In this document: positions 33,514-42,725 of the stretch, piece after piece
How the letters are laid out: each line of letters starts with the position of its first letter
Numbering within the stretch: position 1 is the first letter of the stretch
Assembly: GCF_004345565.1 (NCBI RefSeq)
Contig: NZ_SLWA01000007.1
Location: 1-64,000, forward strand
Reading direction: 5' to 3'
Source of the DNA: Flavobacterium circumlabens
GTDB lineage: Bacteria; Bacteroidota; Bacteroidia; Flavobacteriales; Flavobacteriaceae
DNA length: 64,000 nt
Notes under the pieces: model-generated
Told to the model about the DNA's origin: nothing
The model's database searches: none
What the model saw: the letters and a program-made list of their open reading frames with translations, nothing else
Program-made: the position numbers and the translations under genes

Positions 33514-36324
33514 TTAACGTTTACGTTTGCTGACTTTTTCTTCCTTAATCACTTTATTGTTTTTTTCGTCATAGACAGCATCGTTTATCTTTTGTCCTGT
33601 CTTACTGAAAATCTTAATTTTCGGATCATCATGCGTACCTGTAATCACAATTGGGAACCCGATAAGGCCAAACAGCGGAAGGCCTAAACGCATTCGTAAA
33701 TCCAATAAGCCGTCAAAACTGGTGGTTCCTTTTATAGTGGGTTTAAAACCTGCTACCGTAAAAGTAAAGGGCTCAATATGAATCAGGTTGTTATCAATAG
33801 TGGAGACAATTTCGATGCCTTTCATATCCGGATTGCTTAAGCCTTTTTGGCCTGTCTGTGAACTTATTCCGTCAAATAATTTCATGCCTTTTACCTGTAC
33901 ATCACGTAAATTCAGTATTCCGCCACCTTCAAGAGATTCATAAATTGGACCCATATTACCGTTCAGATCCCCTTTTATATTATAGTCCACAGAAATGATT
34001 CCCTGCGCTTTTTCGGCAGCACTAACCATGTTATGAAACATTGGAATTTCTTTGTAAGCCCTTTGTACACTGAAATCTTTGGCTGTAAAATGAGCGTCAA
34101 AATGGGCTGAGGTTGGTGATTCATCTTTGTAGTTGGCATCAATACCCAAAAGGCAGTCAATAATGTTGAAAGTGGTTTTTTCTAAATAAAAATTACCTTT
34201 TGTAATTCCCACTTTTCCCGCAAGTTTATTGAAAACCAAACCATTGTATTCTACTTTATCCACGTTTGTTTTCAGTCCGACATTTAAATTTTTAGGAATA
34301 ATGACCACGCCGCTCATTTTCGGATGGTCTTCTTTGGCGTATTCTACGTCAATATTCCGATCTTTATTTTCTCCTTGCTTAAGTGCCATAAACTCATCAA
34401 CATTGATCAGTTTTGATTTCATATTAAAATCTCCGCTCAGCGTTCCGTTTGATTCCAGGAAGTAATTAATGGTATTGAGGAGATATCCGTTAATGGCAAA
34501 ATCTGATTTTCCATAAGAAGCATCAAATTTTTCAAACCACATCTTCTCATTTTGAAAACGAAAATTACCCTGTTTGATAAAAAAGGCTTTTGGGAAAAGT
34601 TCAGATGTCGCTTTTATGTTTTTAAGGATGATCGTTCCTTTATTGTCTAATTTGTCATATTGTCCGTTGGTTGCATAACTTTGTTTTCCTTTCAGGGAAA
34701 GATCAGCTTTTGCATAACCGGTTATATCAACACCTTTTCGGGAAAAGACTTTGTAAATACGTCCTACATTCAATTCTCCCTTGACTTTTGCATTATAAGC
34801 CAAATCACTAAAGTCGGAAAGTGTCGCATTTACATACACAGGATTTCCTTCAAAAGCAAAAGAGGCAGGTGCCACAGAAACAATCAAATCCTTAAATGTT
34901 CCGGCTTTGTTGAGTACATTGGCTACCAAAGTAATATCGGTAATCGGATTTGGATAAGATTCTGTTTTGAGCCAGCCGTTTCGCAGTGAGATTCCACCAA
35001 TCGTTTTAGGAAATAATTTTTTCGTGGTACTGAAAGTTCCTCTTGCCTGAAGATTCGTTTTTAAGATTCCTTTTAATTCAAGTGAAGTCAAACCCAAAGC
35101 AGCATCAACTGTTGCGAGATCCAGCGCCCCTTTTACACTGGCATTGACATCCATTTCAGTAAAACCTTTGCTGTGCAGGTACGCTGTGAAATAATCTTTT
35201 TCACCAACTTTAAATTTAAGGGTATTTAAATTAATGAGCAGTTTTTCAATATCAAGCGAAGGCATAATGGCATTGAGGTTCATTTGAAAATCTGTCAGTG
35301 GAGCAGGGGCGTTTTGATAATTGATTGCGCCTTTTTCAATTTTAAGGTTAAAAGCAAGATCCGGTTTTAGTTTTTTGGCGACATTATAATCTCCTTTAAA
35401 CGTAAAAAGCAAATCACTGTTCCCGGAAATTTCGGTTTCGTTCATCCAGGTTAAATATTCCGGAGGCATTACGGAAAATAAATCTTTTAAGGTTGTTTTC
35501 TCTGATGCCGCTTTGATATTGATTTTATACCCATCTCTTAAAATGGTCAGTAAACCGGTAAATTTCAGTGGTAGTTTATTGATTTTTAATTCATTTTTCT
35601 GAAGAATAAAAGAAAGCGCATGCGTATTGATTCTGGTAATTAAATCAGCACGGACTTCTTTCTTTCTGAGGTAAGCGGTTCTGTTGTAATAGAAATCAAC
35701 GCTGTCAATTTTTGCATCTGTATTTAAATCAAAAATATCTTCACTTAAATTTCCTTTTCCAATATAATTGAAGCCTTTGGCATCTATCAGAATTTTGGCA
35801 GAGCGATCGTTGTATTTTACGTGACAGTCTTCAAGGTCAATTCGTTCCAGTCTGAGCGCAGTTCCTTCTTCGGCATCTTCTTTTTGATTTTTTTTATCTT
35901 CGGGAGCGATATAAATGTTATAATTGGCCTGTCCTTTTTGGTTGACCATTACATTTATTAAGGCTTTGGAAATATATAATTTGTTGATTTTAACTTCATT
36001 GTCGAAAATCAGCCTTTTGAGGTTGATTCCAAAAGCAACCTGCTCGGCTTTTATCAAAGTATCATTGCCGAAAGGAGCGGAGCCGGTCATCGATAAATCA
36101 TCTAAGGAAACAGTTAAAGAAGGGAAATGTGTAAAAAAAGAAAGTCTTGATTTCGTAAAATCAAGTTTAGTATCCAGCCGTTCATTGGCAATTTTTTTTA
36201 CTTCAGAAGCGACTTTTCCGGGAAATAAAAGCGGAATCAGGAATAATAACAGCAGGATTGCTGCTGTTATTATTCCTGTTATTTTTAAAAATTTAAGGGC
36301 GGTATGTTGGAATGAAAATGGCAT
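33514..36324 (-). CDS. AsmA-family envelope protein
   Basis: A 936-residue protein with one N-terminal membrane helix (FLKITGIITAAILLLLFLIP) and a long, beta-rich periplasmic body. The AsmA N-terminal domain (TKLDFTKSRLSFFTHFPSL) and AsmA-like C-terminal region (GILNLRDVQVKGMKLFDGIS through LDLRMRLGLPLFGLIG) are visible. AsmA/TamB-like proteins form lipid-transfer bridges or aid outer-membrane assembly. ATG 36324 is preferred; the frame could begin at a TTG two codons upstream. The Mla-type operon next to it also concerns envelope lipids, which supports an envelope role. Confidence 0.85.
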   Translation of the reverse strand: MPFSFQHTALKFLKITGIITAAILLLLFLIPLLFPGKVASEVKKIANERLDTKLDFTKSRLSFFTHFPSLTVSLDDLSMTGSAPFGNDTLIKAEQVAFGINLKRLIFDNEVKINKLYISKALINVMVNQKGQANYNIYIAPEDKKNQKEDAEEGTALRLERIDLEDCHVKYNDRSAKILIDAKGFNYIGKGNLSEDIFDLNTDAKIDSVDFYYNRTAYLRKKEVRADLITRINTHALSFILQKNELKINKLPLKFTGLLTILRDGYKINIKAASEKTTLKDLFSVMPPEYLTWMNETEISGNSDLLFTFKGDYNVAKKLKPDLAFNLKIEKGAINYQNAPAPLTDFQMNLNAIMPSLDIEKLLINLNTLKFKVGEKDYFTAYLHSKGFTEMDVNASVKGALDLATVDAALGLTSLELKGILKTNLQARGTFSTTKKLFPKTIGGISLRNGWLKTESYPNPITDITLVANVLNKAGTFKDLIVSVAPASFAFEGNPVYVNATLSDFSDLAYNAKVKGELNVGRIYKVFSRKGVDITGYAKADLSLKGKQSYATNGQYDKLDNKGTIILKNIKATSELFPKAFFIKQGNFRFQNEKMWFEKFDASYGKSDFAINGYLLNTINYFLESNGTLSGDFNMKSKLINVDEFMALKQGENKDRNIDVEYAKEDHPKMSGVVIIPKNLNVGLKTNVDKVEYNGLVFNKLAGKVGITKGNFYLEKTTFNIIDCLLGIDANYKDESPTSAHFDAHFTAKDFSVQRAYKEIPMFHNMVSAAEKAQGIISVDYNIKGDLNGNMGPIYESLEGGGILNLRDVQVKGMKLFDGISSQTGQKGLSNPDMKGIEIVSTIDNNLIHIEPFTFTVAGFKPTIKGTTSFDGLLDLRMRLGLPLFGLIGFPIVITGTHDDPKIKIFSKTGQKINDAVYDEKNNKVIKEEKVSKRKR

Positions 36325-36441
36325 GTACAATAGATTTAAAAATTATTCAACACATAAAGGTGAAGATTTTAATTTTGAAAAGGCGGAAAAAAGCAGCGTT
36401 TTGATACATTTTACATTTTGCAAATAACAGTTTGCAACTAC

Positions 36442-37269
36442 TTATTTTTTCTCTTTTTGGGCTTCTGCTTTTTTAGCGTCTTCCTCTTTTTGTTTTTCCT
36501 CTTTTTCTTTTTGTTCTTTCTCCTTTTTCTCTTTTTCTTTTTCAGCTTTTTCCTGTTGTTCTTCTTTTTTCTCTTTTATTTCTTCCTGTTTTTTCTCTTT
36601 TTGTTTTTCTTTTTTCTTGTAATATCCTCTCAACAGGAAATTACTTTTTGCAGCTTCCATATTTTGACTAAAACCTTTGGTTCCGCTTTCGAGATTAGAG
36701 AGTGTATTAGAAACGCTGTTGGCCATTTTATCATCTCGGACCAATCGGGCCAGGGCTCCGTTTCCGTTATTCATACTGTGGCTGAAAATTGCCAGTTCAT
36801 CGGTTATGACGGCAGCATTGTCAACACTTTTCTTAACGCTTTTCATTAAATCCTGCATCTCAATTCCGTTAAGAGAAGCAATTGCACCGTTATTTTCGAT
36901 TACTTTAGTAGATTTCACTCCCGGAGAAATAGTCAGGACTTTATCGCCCATTAAACCATCAGAACCAATACTGGCACGGGCATCTGTTTTAATGAATTCG
37001 CGAACATCATCTTTTATAACCATCGAAACCACAACAGAGGAATCGTTTATCAACCTGATTTCTTCGACTGTTCCGATATTAATTCCTGAAAAACGGACAT
37101 TATTTCCCACTTCTAAACCGCTGACCGTTTTAAATTGTGAGGTGATATGAAAGGTTGATCCAAATAGATTTTTTTGTTTTCCGATGAAGTAAATTGCCAT
37201 TATAAAAAGCAACAATCCAACTGTTACAAACATTCCTAATTTCCAAGTATATCCAGATTGCTTATCCAT
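36442..37269 (-). CDS. MlaD-like MCE-domain protein with Lys/Glu-rich tail
   Basis: A 275-residue protein with an N-terminal membrane helix (about 11-28) and one MCE domain (about 38-115: FKTVSGLEVGNNVRFSGINIGTVEEI; ARASIGSDGLMGDKVLTISPG). A helical segment follows, then an extreme C-terminal tail of about 55 residues made almost only of Lys, Glu and Gln. MlaD binds phospholipids between inner and outer membranes. The tail is unusual for the family and probably disordered or coiled. It is the last gene of the mlaE-mlaF-mlaD-like operon. Confidence 0.88.
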   Translation of the reverse strand: MDKQSGYTWKLGMFVTVGLLLFIMAIYFIGKQKNLFGSTFHITSQFKTVSGLEVGNNVRFSGINIGTVEEIRLINDSSVVVSMVIKDDVREFIKTDARASIGSDGLMGDKVLTISPGVKSTKVIENNGAIASLNGIEMQDLMKSVKKSVDNAAVITDELAIFSHSMNNGNGALARLVRDDKMANSVSNTLSNLESGTKGFSQNMEAAKSNFLLRGYYKKKEKQKEKKQEEIKEKKEEQQEKAEKEKEKKEKEQKEKEEKQKEEDAKKAEAQKEKK

Positions 37270-37292
37270 GATTTCTAATTTTATTTTTAAGT

Positions 37293-38072
37293 TTATTCAA
37301 AAAAAGAGCATACCCACTCGTCTTCACTTTTTTCTAGTTCTTCGTAAGTTCCTTCAGCATGTATTACACCGTCTTTTAAAACCATAATGCGGTCTGCAGT
37401 AAGTTTTGCGCAGGCCATATCATGTGTAATAATGATTGATGTTGTTTTGCGTTTGTGTTTTATTTCTAGGATCAACTCGCTGATTTCTCTCGATGTGATC
37501 GTATCTAAACCGGTTGTTGGTTCGTCGTATAAAATAATTTCAGGTTTAAGAATTAAAGTTCTGGCCAGACCAATTCTTTTTTGCATTCCGCCAGATAATT
37601 CAGAAGGCATTTTATCTATCGCATCGCTCAACCCTACATTATCAAGTGCTTCCAGAACTTCGGCTTCTACTTCTTCCGGTGTTAAATCCCTTTTGTGTTT
37701 TCTCAGTGTAAAAGCCAAATTTTCGCGAACTGACATCGAATCGTACAAAGCACCACTTTGAAATAAAAAACCAATTCTTACCCTGATTTCATTCAGGTCT
37801 TTTTTACTCAGGTTCAGCACATTTTCGTCGAATACTTTTATTTCGCCTTTGTCAGGTTCAATTAAGCCTACGATGCATTTTATGGTTACTGATTTTCCCG
37901 AACCGGAACGGCCTAGAATCACCAGGTCTTCCCCTTTATTTACAGTAAGATTGACTCCTTTTAAAATCGTATTATTTTTGCCAAATGTTTTGTGCAGATT
38001 TTTAATCTCGATTATTGGAGTTTTACTTTTTGCTTTCGGTTCTTTCTCTATATTTTTTTCTTCTTTAATCAT
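37293..38072 (-). CDS. MlaF-like ABC transporter ATP-binding protein
   Basis: A 259-residue ABC ATPase with Walker A GRSGSGKS, Q-loop FLFQSGALYDSMSV (typical of MlaF), signature LSGGMQKRIGLAR, Walker B ILYDEPTTGLD and switch His in ITHDM. It energises phospholipid movement with the MlaE permease, whose gene lies 2 bp upstream, and the MlaD protein encoded 23 bp downstream. A Lys-rich N-terminal extension of about 20 residues precedes the domain. Confidence 0.93.
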   Translation of the reverse strand: MIKEEKNIEKEPKAKSKTPIIEIKNLHKTFGKNNTILKGVNLTVNKGEDLVILGRSGSGKSVTIKCIVGLIEPDKGEIKVFDENVLNLSKKDLNEIRVRIGFLFQSGALYDSMSVRENLAFTLRKHKRDLTPEEVEAEVLEALDNVGLSDAIDKMPSELSGGMQKRIGLARTLILKPEIILYDEPTTGLDTITSREISELILEIKHKRKTTSIIITHDMACAKLTADRIMVLKDGVIHAEGTYEELEKSEDEWVCSFFE

Positions 38073-38074
38073 CT

Positions 38075-38833
38075 TTAAAAAAATAAGTCAGTTATTTGAA
38101 CGGCTACCATATCAATTATAAAAATGGCTAAAGAGGCGGTTACCACAGCAGAGTTTGCTGCTTTTCCAACACTTTCAGTTCCATTAGAAGCATTAAATCC
38201 TTTGTAACATCCAATCATTCCGATAAAAAAGCCAAAGAAAAAAGTCTTTATTGTGGCCGGAAATAAATCCAGAAATTCTAATGATTGGAGAATTTGTGTC
38301 AGATAACGATAAAAATTGACATCCCCGTGAATATTAATACCAATATATCCGCCGACAATTCCTACTGCATCAGCAAAAAACACCAATATCGGAACCATTA
38401 ACGTACAGGCTAAAATGCGCGTTACTACCAGATAATTGTACGGATTAATAGCCGAAACTTCCATAGCATCAATTTGCTCTGTTACTTTCATAGAACCTAA
38501 TTCAGCACCAATTCCTGACGATATTTTTCCGGCACAAATCAGAGCGGTAATTACGGGAGCAATTTCACGAATTAAAGAAAGTGCCACCATTCCCGGTAAC
38601 CAGGATTCGGCTCCGAATTTTACCAAAGTCGGCCTTGATTGCAGTGTAAGAACCAATCCCATAATGAAACCTGTTATAGCGACAAGCGGCAATGATTTAT
38701 ATCCTATAATATAGCATTGCTTCACGAATTGTTTTGCCTCATAAGGAGGTACAAAAACTTCCTTAAAAAACTGCTTTGCAAACAAGGTTGCATTACCAAT
38801 CTCTTCGAATGTATTTTTTAAAGTGAGAATCAA
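38075..38833 (-). CDS. MlaE-like ABC transporter permease
   Basis: A 252-residue membrane protein of the MlaE/PF02405 permease family, with five to six hydrophobic segments and the conserved stretch LVLTQLS-like LVLTLQSRPTLVKFGAESWLPGMV, then SSGIGAELGSMKVTEQIDAM. The frame has no ATG near its N-terminus; the start is TTG 38833, an in-frame stop (TAA 38846-38848) lying just upstream. First gene of the operon with MlaF and MlaD proteins, acting in phospholipid transport. Confidence 0.9.
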   Translation of the reverse strand: MILTLKNTFEEIGNATLFAKQFFKEVFVPPYEAKQFVKQCYIIGYKSLPLVAITGFIMGLVLTLQSRPTLVKFGAESWLPGMVALSLIREIAPVITALICAGKISSGIGAELGSMKVTEQIDAMEVSAINPYNYLVVTRILACTLMVPILVFFADAVGIVGGYIGINIHGDVNFYRYLTQILQSLEFLDLFPATIKTFFFGFFIGMIGCYKGFNASNGTESVGKAANSAVVTASLAIFIIDMVAVQITDLFF

Positions 38834-39111
38834 AATACTACTGTTTTAGTTAGTTTAAATTTTTGAAAATCAATATTTTAACATATCTGAATTTTCCTTT
38901 GTTATTTCTGAATAAAATTACCCTATTAGTTAACAAAAATTCTTACACAACTTTTTATGATGTTTATATAATTTACATAACAGTACAATAATTTTAGCAA
39001 GTTAACGTTTCTTCAAAAATTCTGAAAAACAAAAAATCCCTTTGCGATAAAGGGATTTTTAAAGTAGTAGTAGAAAATTCAGTTTTTTGAAATATAGAGT
39101 AAGTGGTTAAA
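38834..39111. other. Spacer between Mla operon and glycosyltransferase gene
   Basis: AT-rich and without ORFs. It holds a terminator at 39032-39060; no clear TAnnTTTG box for the Mla operon was identified. Confidence 0.5.
39032..39060 (-). terminator. Terminator after the glycosyltransferase gene
   Basis: AAAAATCCCTTT and AAAGGGATTTTT form a perfect 12-bp stem with T-runs on both strands, 50 bp beyond the minus-strand stop. Confidence 0.85.
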
Positions 39112-41382
39112 TTATTGATTAATAGCAACGCCGGTTTTAGCTTTCATTAGCGGAATCACCTTGCTTTCTGATAACTTTAGATTTTCCATAATTAATCTTG
39201 CCGTTAGATAACAAACCGTAGATTCTGATCCCTGATTCAGGTTTACATTTTCTTTTTCCAGACCGTCATATCCTCCTCCGCTAATCGGATTATACATAAT
39301 TTGATTGAGGTGATTTTTCCCTAAAAACCAGTTAAAGGCAATTTTCATCTTTTGTTTGTATTCCGGATTTTTAAAGGCGCTGTAAAAAGAGTTCAGTGTT
39401 TGAATCATGTACGAAACATCAATTGGCTGTTCGCCATATTCATGCGGCTCTGAATCTTTGTGGTACCAGCCGTTGTTTGAAATTACTTTGAAATTATCGC
39501 CTTTATAAGTTTTCGAAATCAAGAAATCCAACGATTCTAGAGCTACTTTTTTATAGATAGGTTTATTGGTTACTAAATAAGCGTACAACATAGACTCCGG
39601 TAAAATTCCGTTTCCGTAAGTCATATAATTTTCGAACCATTTCCAGTCTTTCGTTGAAGAAATTTCATAATTAGACAATAATTTGGCATTCAGTTTATTG
39701 ATAATTGCAGCCACATATAAATTAGGAACAGCACTGTGATACAAATACAAACCTTTTGTTGCAAAACCAATAGAGCGTGGCGACTGAATACTTTCTGCCC
39801 ATTTTAAAGAGTTCAATAAACATTTTGCCGCTTTTTTAGTTATAGATTCCGGCAACAGGCTGCCAAGAGAAACAACAGTTCCTAAAGCCCAGATGCCGCG
39901 TGCATTAGAATCTTCTAAATTAACTTCTTCATTTTGCTCAATATGTTCCCGATTGTGCTGATCTACATAATTCATGAAATTACCTTTTGGTTTCTGGCAA
40001 CGTTCAATGAAATCTAAATAAATCAAAATATAAGGCAAATCATCTTTGTCTTGTGTTAGTTTATAATGCATACAAATCGCAACCAGGGCTCTTGCATTGT
40101 CATCCAGCGTATAACCGGAAGAAATATCGGGAACAGAAATTTTGCTAAACTGAATGATACCAAGTTCGGTAGTCATTTTTTTAACGTGGGCCAACTGAAT
40201 GGAAGGATAGCTATATTTGATTTCATATGTTTTATCCATCAGCTTTTTGTAAGTATTCATATGCGTAATCCCAACATTTTCCCAGGAAGAAGCTCTTGTT
40301 TTTCTGAAAGCGTTTTTCCCCATTTCTTCTCTTAGATTTTCATCATTAAGTAGTTTAATGGCAGCTGCGGCAAACTGATTTTCATCTCCAATATCAACTA
40401 AAATTCCTGAATCTTCTGTTAGCACTTCTTTGGTATGCGGAATTTTGGATGCTACAATCGGGCAGGCACAACTCATGGCGTAAGAAAAAGTGCCGCTTAC
40501 AGCCTGATTCGGATCTTTTGAGGTAAACATATAAATATCTGTTGCCTGTAAATATTCTAAAAGCTGATCTGTTTCAAGATATTGGTTGATAAAACGAACA
40601 TTATCATGTAAGTCCAATTCATTGACAATACCTTCAAGTTTTTCACGGTATGTATCAACGCCGTCAATAATTAAGTTTGGATGTGTTCTTCCAATAATTA
40701 AATAAAGTGCATTTGGTGTGTTTTCTACAATTTTACCTAAAGCTCTCAAACCGGTTTCAATATTTTTTCCTTCTCCTAAAAGTCCAAAAGTAGATAAAAC
40801 AGTTCGGTCTTCAAATCCTAATTTTGCTTTCGCTGTTTCCGGTGCCTCGTAAACAACAACGTGTGTTCCGTGAGAAATAGTGGTGATAAATTCTTTTGGA
40901 ATATCATAATCATTAATCAATATTTCTTCGGATCTGTTTGTCATTACAAATACAGAATTACTGTAATTCAGCAATAATTTTACAAATGTTCTTAATTCGT
41001 TATTAGGACCGGGAAGTACAGTATGAAAGGTAAACGTTACGGGTTTTTTGATCACATTTAAGAAATCTAATAAATGATCGCCGTAGTTTCCTGAAAACAA
41101 ACCAAATTCATGTTGAATATGAACGAGCTTAATACTTTCATCCGCATTCATTTCTTCCGCAACGCGCGTATAATCTTCTCTGTTTTTTGTGTTTAAGGTA
41201 AAGGCCTGTGTTGGTTTTGCTTTTGGTTTATCGACCAGTTCACAAATTTCACAAGTGACAGATTTACCATAAACATCGGTAATTCCTTTGATTGTATCCT
41301 GCGTATAAGTAGCTATTCCACATTGCGTTGGTGGGAAAGTAGATAGAAAAACTATTTTTAATTTACTTGATAGTGCTTTCAT
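39112..41382 (-). CDS. GT4 glycosyltransferase with C-terminal alpha-toroid domain
   Basis: A 756-residue protein. Residues about 8-370 are a GT-B glycosyltransferase of family 4 type: N-terminal FLSTFPPTQCGIATYTQ, central LLGEGKNIETGLRAL, and the C-terminal donor-site region GTFSYAMSCACPIVASKIPH with an acidic partner (TKEVLTED). Residues about 395-740 are a helical, Trp-rich region (NARALVAICMHY; NARGIWALGTVVSLG; NNGWYHKDSEPHEYGEQPID) resembling (alpha/alpha)6 toroid proteins. The pairing suggests synthesis or remodelling of a glycan. It stands alone with its own terminator. Substrates unknown. Confidence 0.8.
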   Translation of the reverse strand: MKALSSKLKIVFLSTFPPTQCGIATYTQDTIKGITDVYGKSVTCEICELVDKPKAKPTQAFTLNTKNREDYTRVAEEMNADESIKLVHIQHEFGLFSGNYGDHLLDFLNVIKKPVTFTFHTVLPGPNNELRTFVKLLLNYSNSVFVMTNRSEEILINDYDIPKEFITTISHGTHVVVYEAPETAKAKLGFEDRTVLSTFGLLGEGKNIETGLRALGKIVENTPNALYLIIGRTHPNLIIDGVDTYREKLEGIVNELDLHDNVRFINQYLETDQLLEYLQATDIYMFTSKDPNQAVSGTFSYAMSCACPIVASKIPHTKEVLTEDSGILVDIGDENQFAAAAIKLLNDENLREEMGKNAFRKTRASSWENVGITHMNTYKKLMDKTYEIKYSYPSIQLAHVKKMTTELGIIQFSKISVPDISSGYTLDDNARALVAICMHYKLTQDKDDLPYILIYLDFIERCQKPKGNFMNYVDQHNREHIEQNEEVNLEDSNARGIWALGTVVSLGSLLPESITKKAAKCLLNSLKWAESIQSPRSIGFATKGLYLYHSAVPNLYVAAIINKLNAKLLSNYEISSTKDWKWFENYMTYGNGILPESMLYAYLVTNKPIYKKVALESLDFLISKTYKGDNFKVISNNGWYHKDSEPHEYGEQPIDVSYMIQTLNSFYSAFKNPEYKQKMKIAFNWFLGKNHLNQIMYNPISGGGYDGLEKENVNLNQGSESTVCYLTARLIMENLKLSESKVIPLMKAKTGVAINQ

Positions 41383-41771
41383 GGCGATTATTTTTTAATT
41401 CGTTTAATATTTAGTAAGGACACAGATTCAATTGTTGGTTTGTCATCTTTTTCTAAAAGGACTGCTATTTTTTGTAGCCAATTTCATCTTTTTCAGTGTT
41501 TATTTTTATAATGTTTAAAATTAGAACTAACATAAGGCCACGATTAATCCAATCCGCTAAAAAATTAACTCTAAAGGATTTACGTGGGAATTCTGTAAGA
41601 CATAAATTGAAATTCTGATAGTTCTGCTGGATTTTCAGCATTATTGTGTTATGTACTCGATTGCGCTAAAAAAAAAATGGATTGAGTTAAAAGAAGCTGT
41701 TTTTTAAAAAGAAATTTGAAATAACAAATCAGACCTTATAAGTCATTTTATAAACTAAAAAATCAAATATT
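41383..41771. other. Divergent spacer, no gene seen
   Basis: About 390 bp between the glycosyltransferase start and the DUF1328 gene. No ORF, repeat family member or convincing promoter box was recognised. Confidence 0.4.
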
Positions 41772-41933
41772 ATGTTACGTTGGACAGTCATTTTTATTAT
41801 TCTTGCTATAATAGCCGGAATATTTGGCTTTGGTGGAATTGCCGCCGGAGCAGCTAGTATTGCAAAAGTTTTATTCTTCATATTTTTAGTGTTATTCGTT
41901 ATCTCATTAATAAGCGGAAGAACAAAAGTGTAG
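41772..41933 (+). CDS. DUF1328 (YtjA-type) small membrane protein
   Basis: A 53-codon gene starting [20 protein letters not shown], with a Gly/Ala-rich middle ([15 protein letters not shown]) and a second hydrophobic segment ending SGRTKV. This is the typical size and sequence of DUF1328 proteins: two membrane helices, often stress-induced, function unknown. It is followed 25 bp later by a terminator, supporting an independent transcript. Confidence 0.88.
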   Translation: MLRWTVIFIILAIIAGIFGFGGIAAGAASIAKVLFFIFLVLFVISLISGRTKV

Positions 41934-41957
41934 TGATCATTCATTAACTTATAAATT

Positions 41958-41997
41958 AAAAGCGTCGCAAGTGTATTACTTAAGACGCTTTTTTTAT
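41958..41997 (+). terminator. Terminator after the DUF1328 gene
   Basis: AAAGCGTC and GACGCTTT pair around an 18-nt loop and are followed by a T-run. Confidence 0.75.
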
Positions 41998-42708
41998 TGT
42001 GAAAATGAGATAATGAGAGAATGAGATAATGAGAGAATGTGATAATGAGAGAATGAGAGAATGAGAGAATGAGAGAATGTGAAAATGAGATAATAAGAAA
42101 ATGTAAAAATGAGAGAATGTAAAAATGTGAGAATGTGCGACGGCGACTGCCACTGCTTTTTCGACCACCCCTGAGACTGAGACTGTCACTGTGCCTGCTT
42201 TATTTTCTGTCACAACTTTACCAATCGTCTGCAACTGACTCAGATGTCTCCGGATGTGGATGAGTGCAAAACTAACCCATTCGTAAATGGTGAATTTGCC
42301 GAAGCCGGGAATTTCGAAATCGAGGCAGGTTAAGGTTAAATCATAGTTTTCGGAAACATTTAATAGTTCCTTTTCAATTTTTAAAAGGGATAATGCTAAT
42401 GAGTTTTTGTTGTAAGTTATATTTGACGGAATTATAGCTTCCGGAGATTTCATTTTTATATCGTAATTAAAGAAAAGAGCTTCTATGTCTTTCACTTTTT
42501 CGTCTGGCTTTCTGGACGTTTTCCCGGTCTTTCCTGCAAACATTTCAGGAAACCCGGAACATCCCATAATCAAATGCTGTATAACTTGTCCGGCAGTCCA
42601 GCTTCCTTCAAACGGAACGGTATTTAGTTCTGTTTCAGAAAAAGAAGTGAGTTTATGATTTAACTCCTTAAAGGTTTCGACTATTTTTTTTTGAATTTCT
42701 GTCTTCAT
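41980..42708 (-). CDS. DinB-family protein with repeat-derived C-terminal extension
   Basis: A 242-residue protein from ATG 42708. The first 165-170 residues form a DinB-like four-helix bundle with putative metal-binding His residues (GQVIQHLIMG; FALIHIRRHLSQLQTIG). The domain normally ends soon after that motif. Here the frame continues about 70 residues through intergenic repeat DNA, giving VSVSGVVEKAVAVAVAH and then a His/Ser/Phe/Ile-rich stretch (SHIFTFSHFYIFLLSHFHIL). Last gene of the DoxX-HMA-VOC-DinB operon. DinB proteins are thiol- or metal-dependent transferases; the substrate is unknown. Confidence 0.8.
   Translation of the reverse strand: MKTEIQKKIVETFKELNHKLTSFSETELNTVPFEGSWTAGQVIQHLIMGCSGFPEMFAGKTGKTSRKPDEKVKDIEALFFNYDIKMKSPEAIIPSNITYNKNSLALSLLKIEKELLNVSENYDLTLTCLDFEIPGFGKFTIYEWVSFALIHIRRHLSQLQTIGKVVTENKAGTVTVSVSGVVEKAVAVAVAHSHIFTFSHFYIFLLSHFHILSFSHSLILSLSHSLIISFSHYLIFTIKKAS
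42000..42200. repeat. Low-complexity GAGAATGAGATAAT tandem array
   Basis: Degenerate 7-mer-based reiterations (GAGAATG, AGATAAT, GAAAATG) from 42000 to about 42135, followed by CGACTGCCACTG and GAGACTGAGACTGTCACTG near 42140-42195. It lies inside the 3' part of the DinB reading frame. Confidence 0.85.
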
Positions 42709-42725
42709 TTTTTCTGATTTAGAAA

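Noticed and set aside
42000-42135. Tandem repeat array that could be mistaken for a CRISPR
   Set aside because: Units are 7-14 bp and degenerate, without unique spacers or cas genes nearby; it is simple-sequence repeat DNA.
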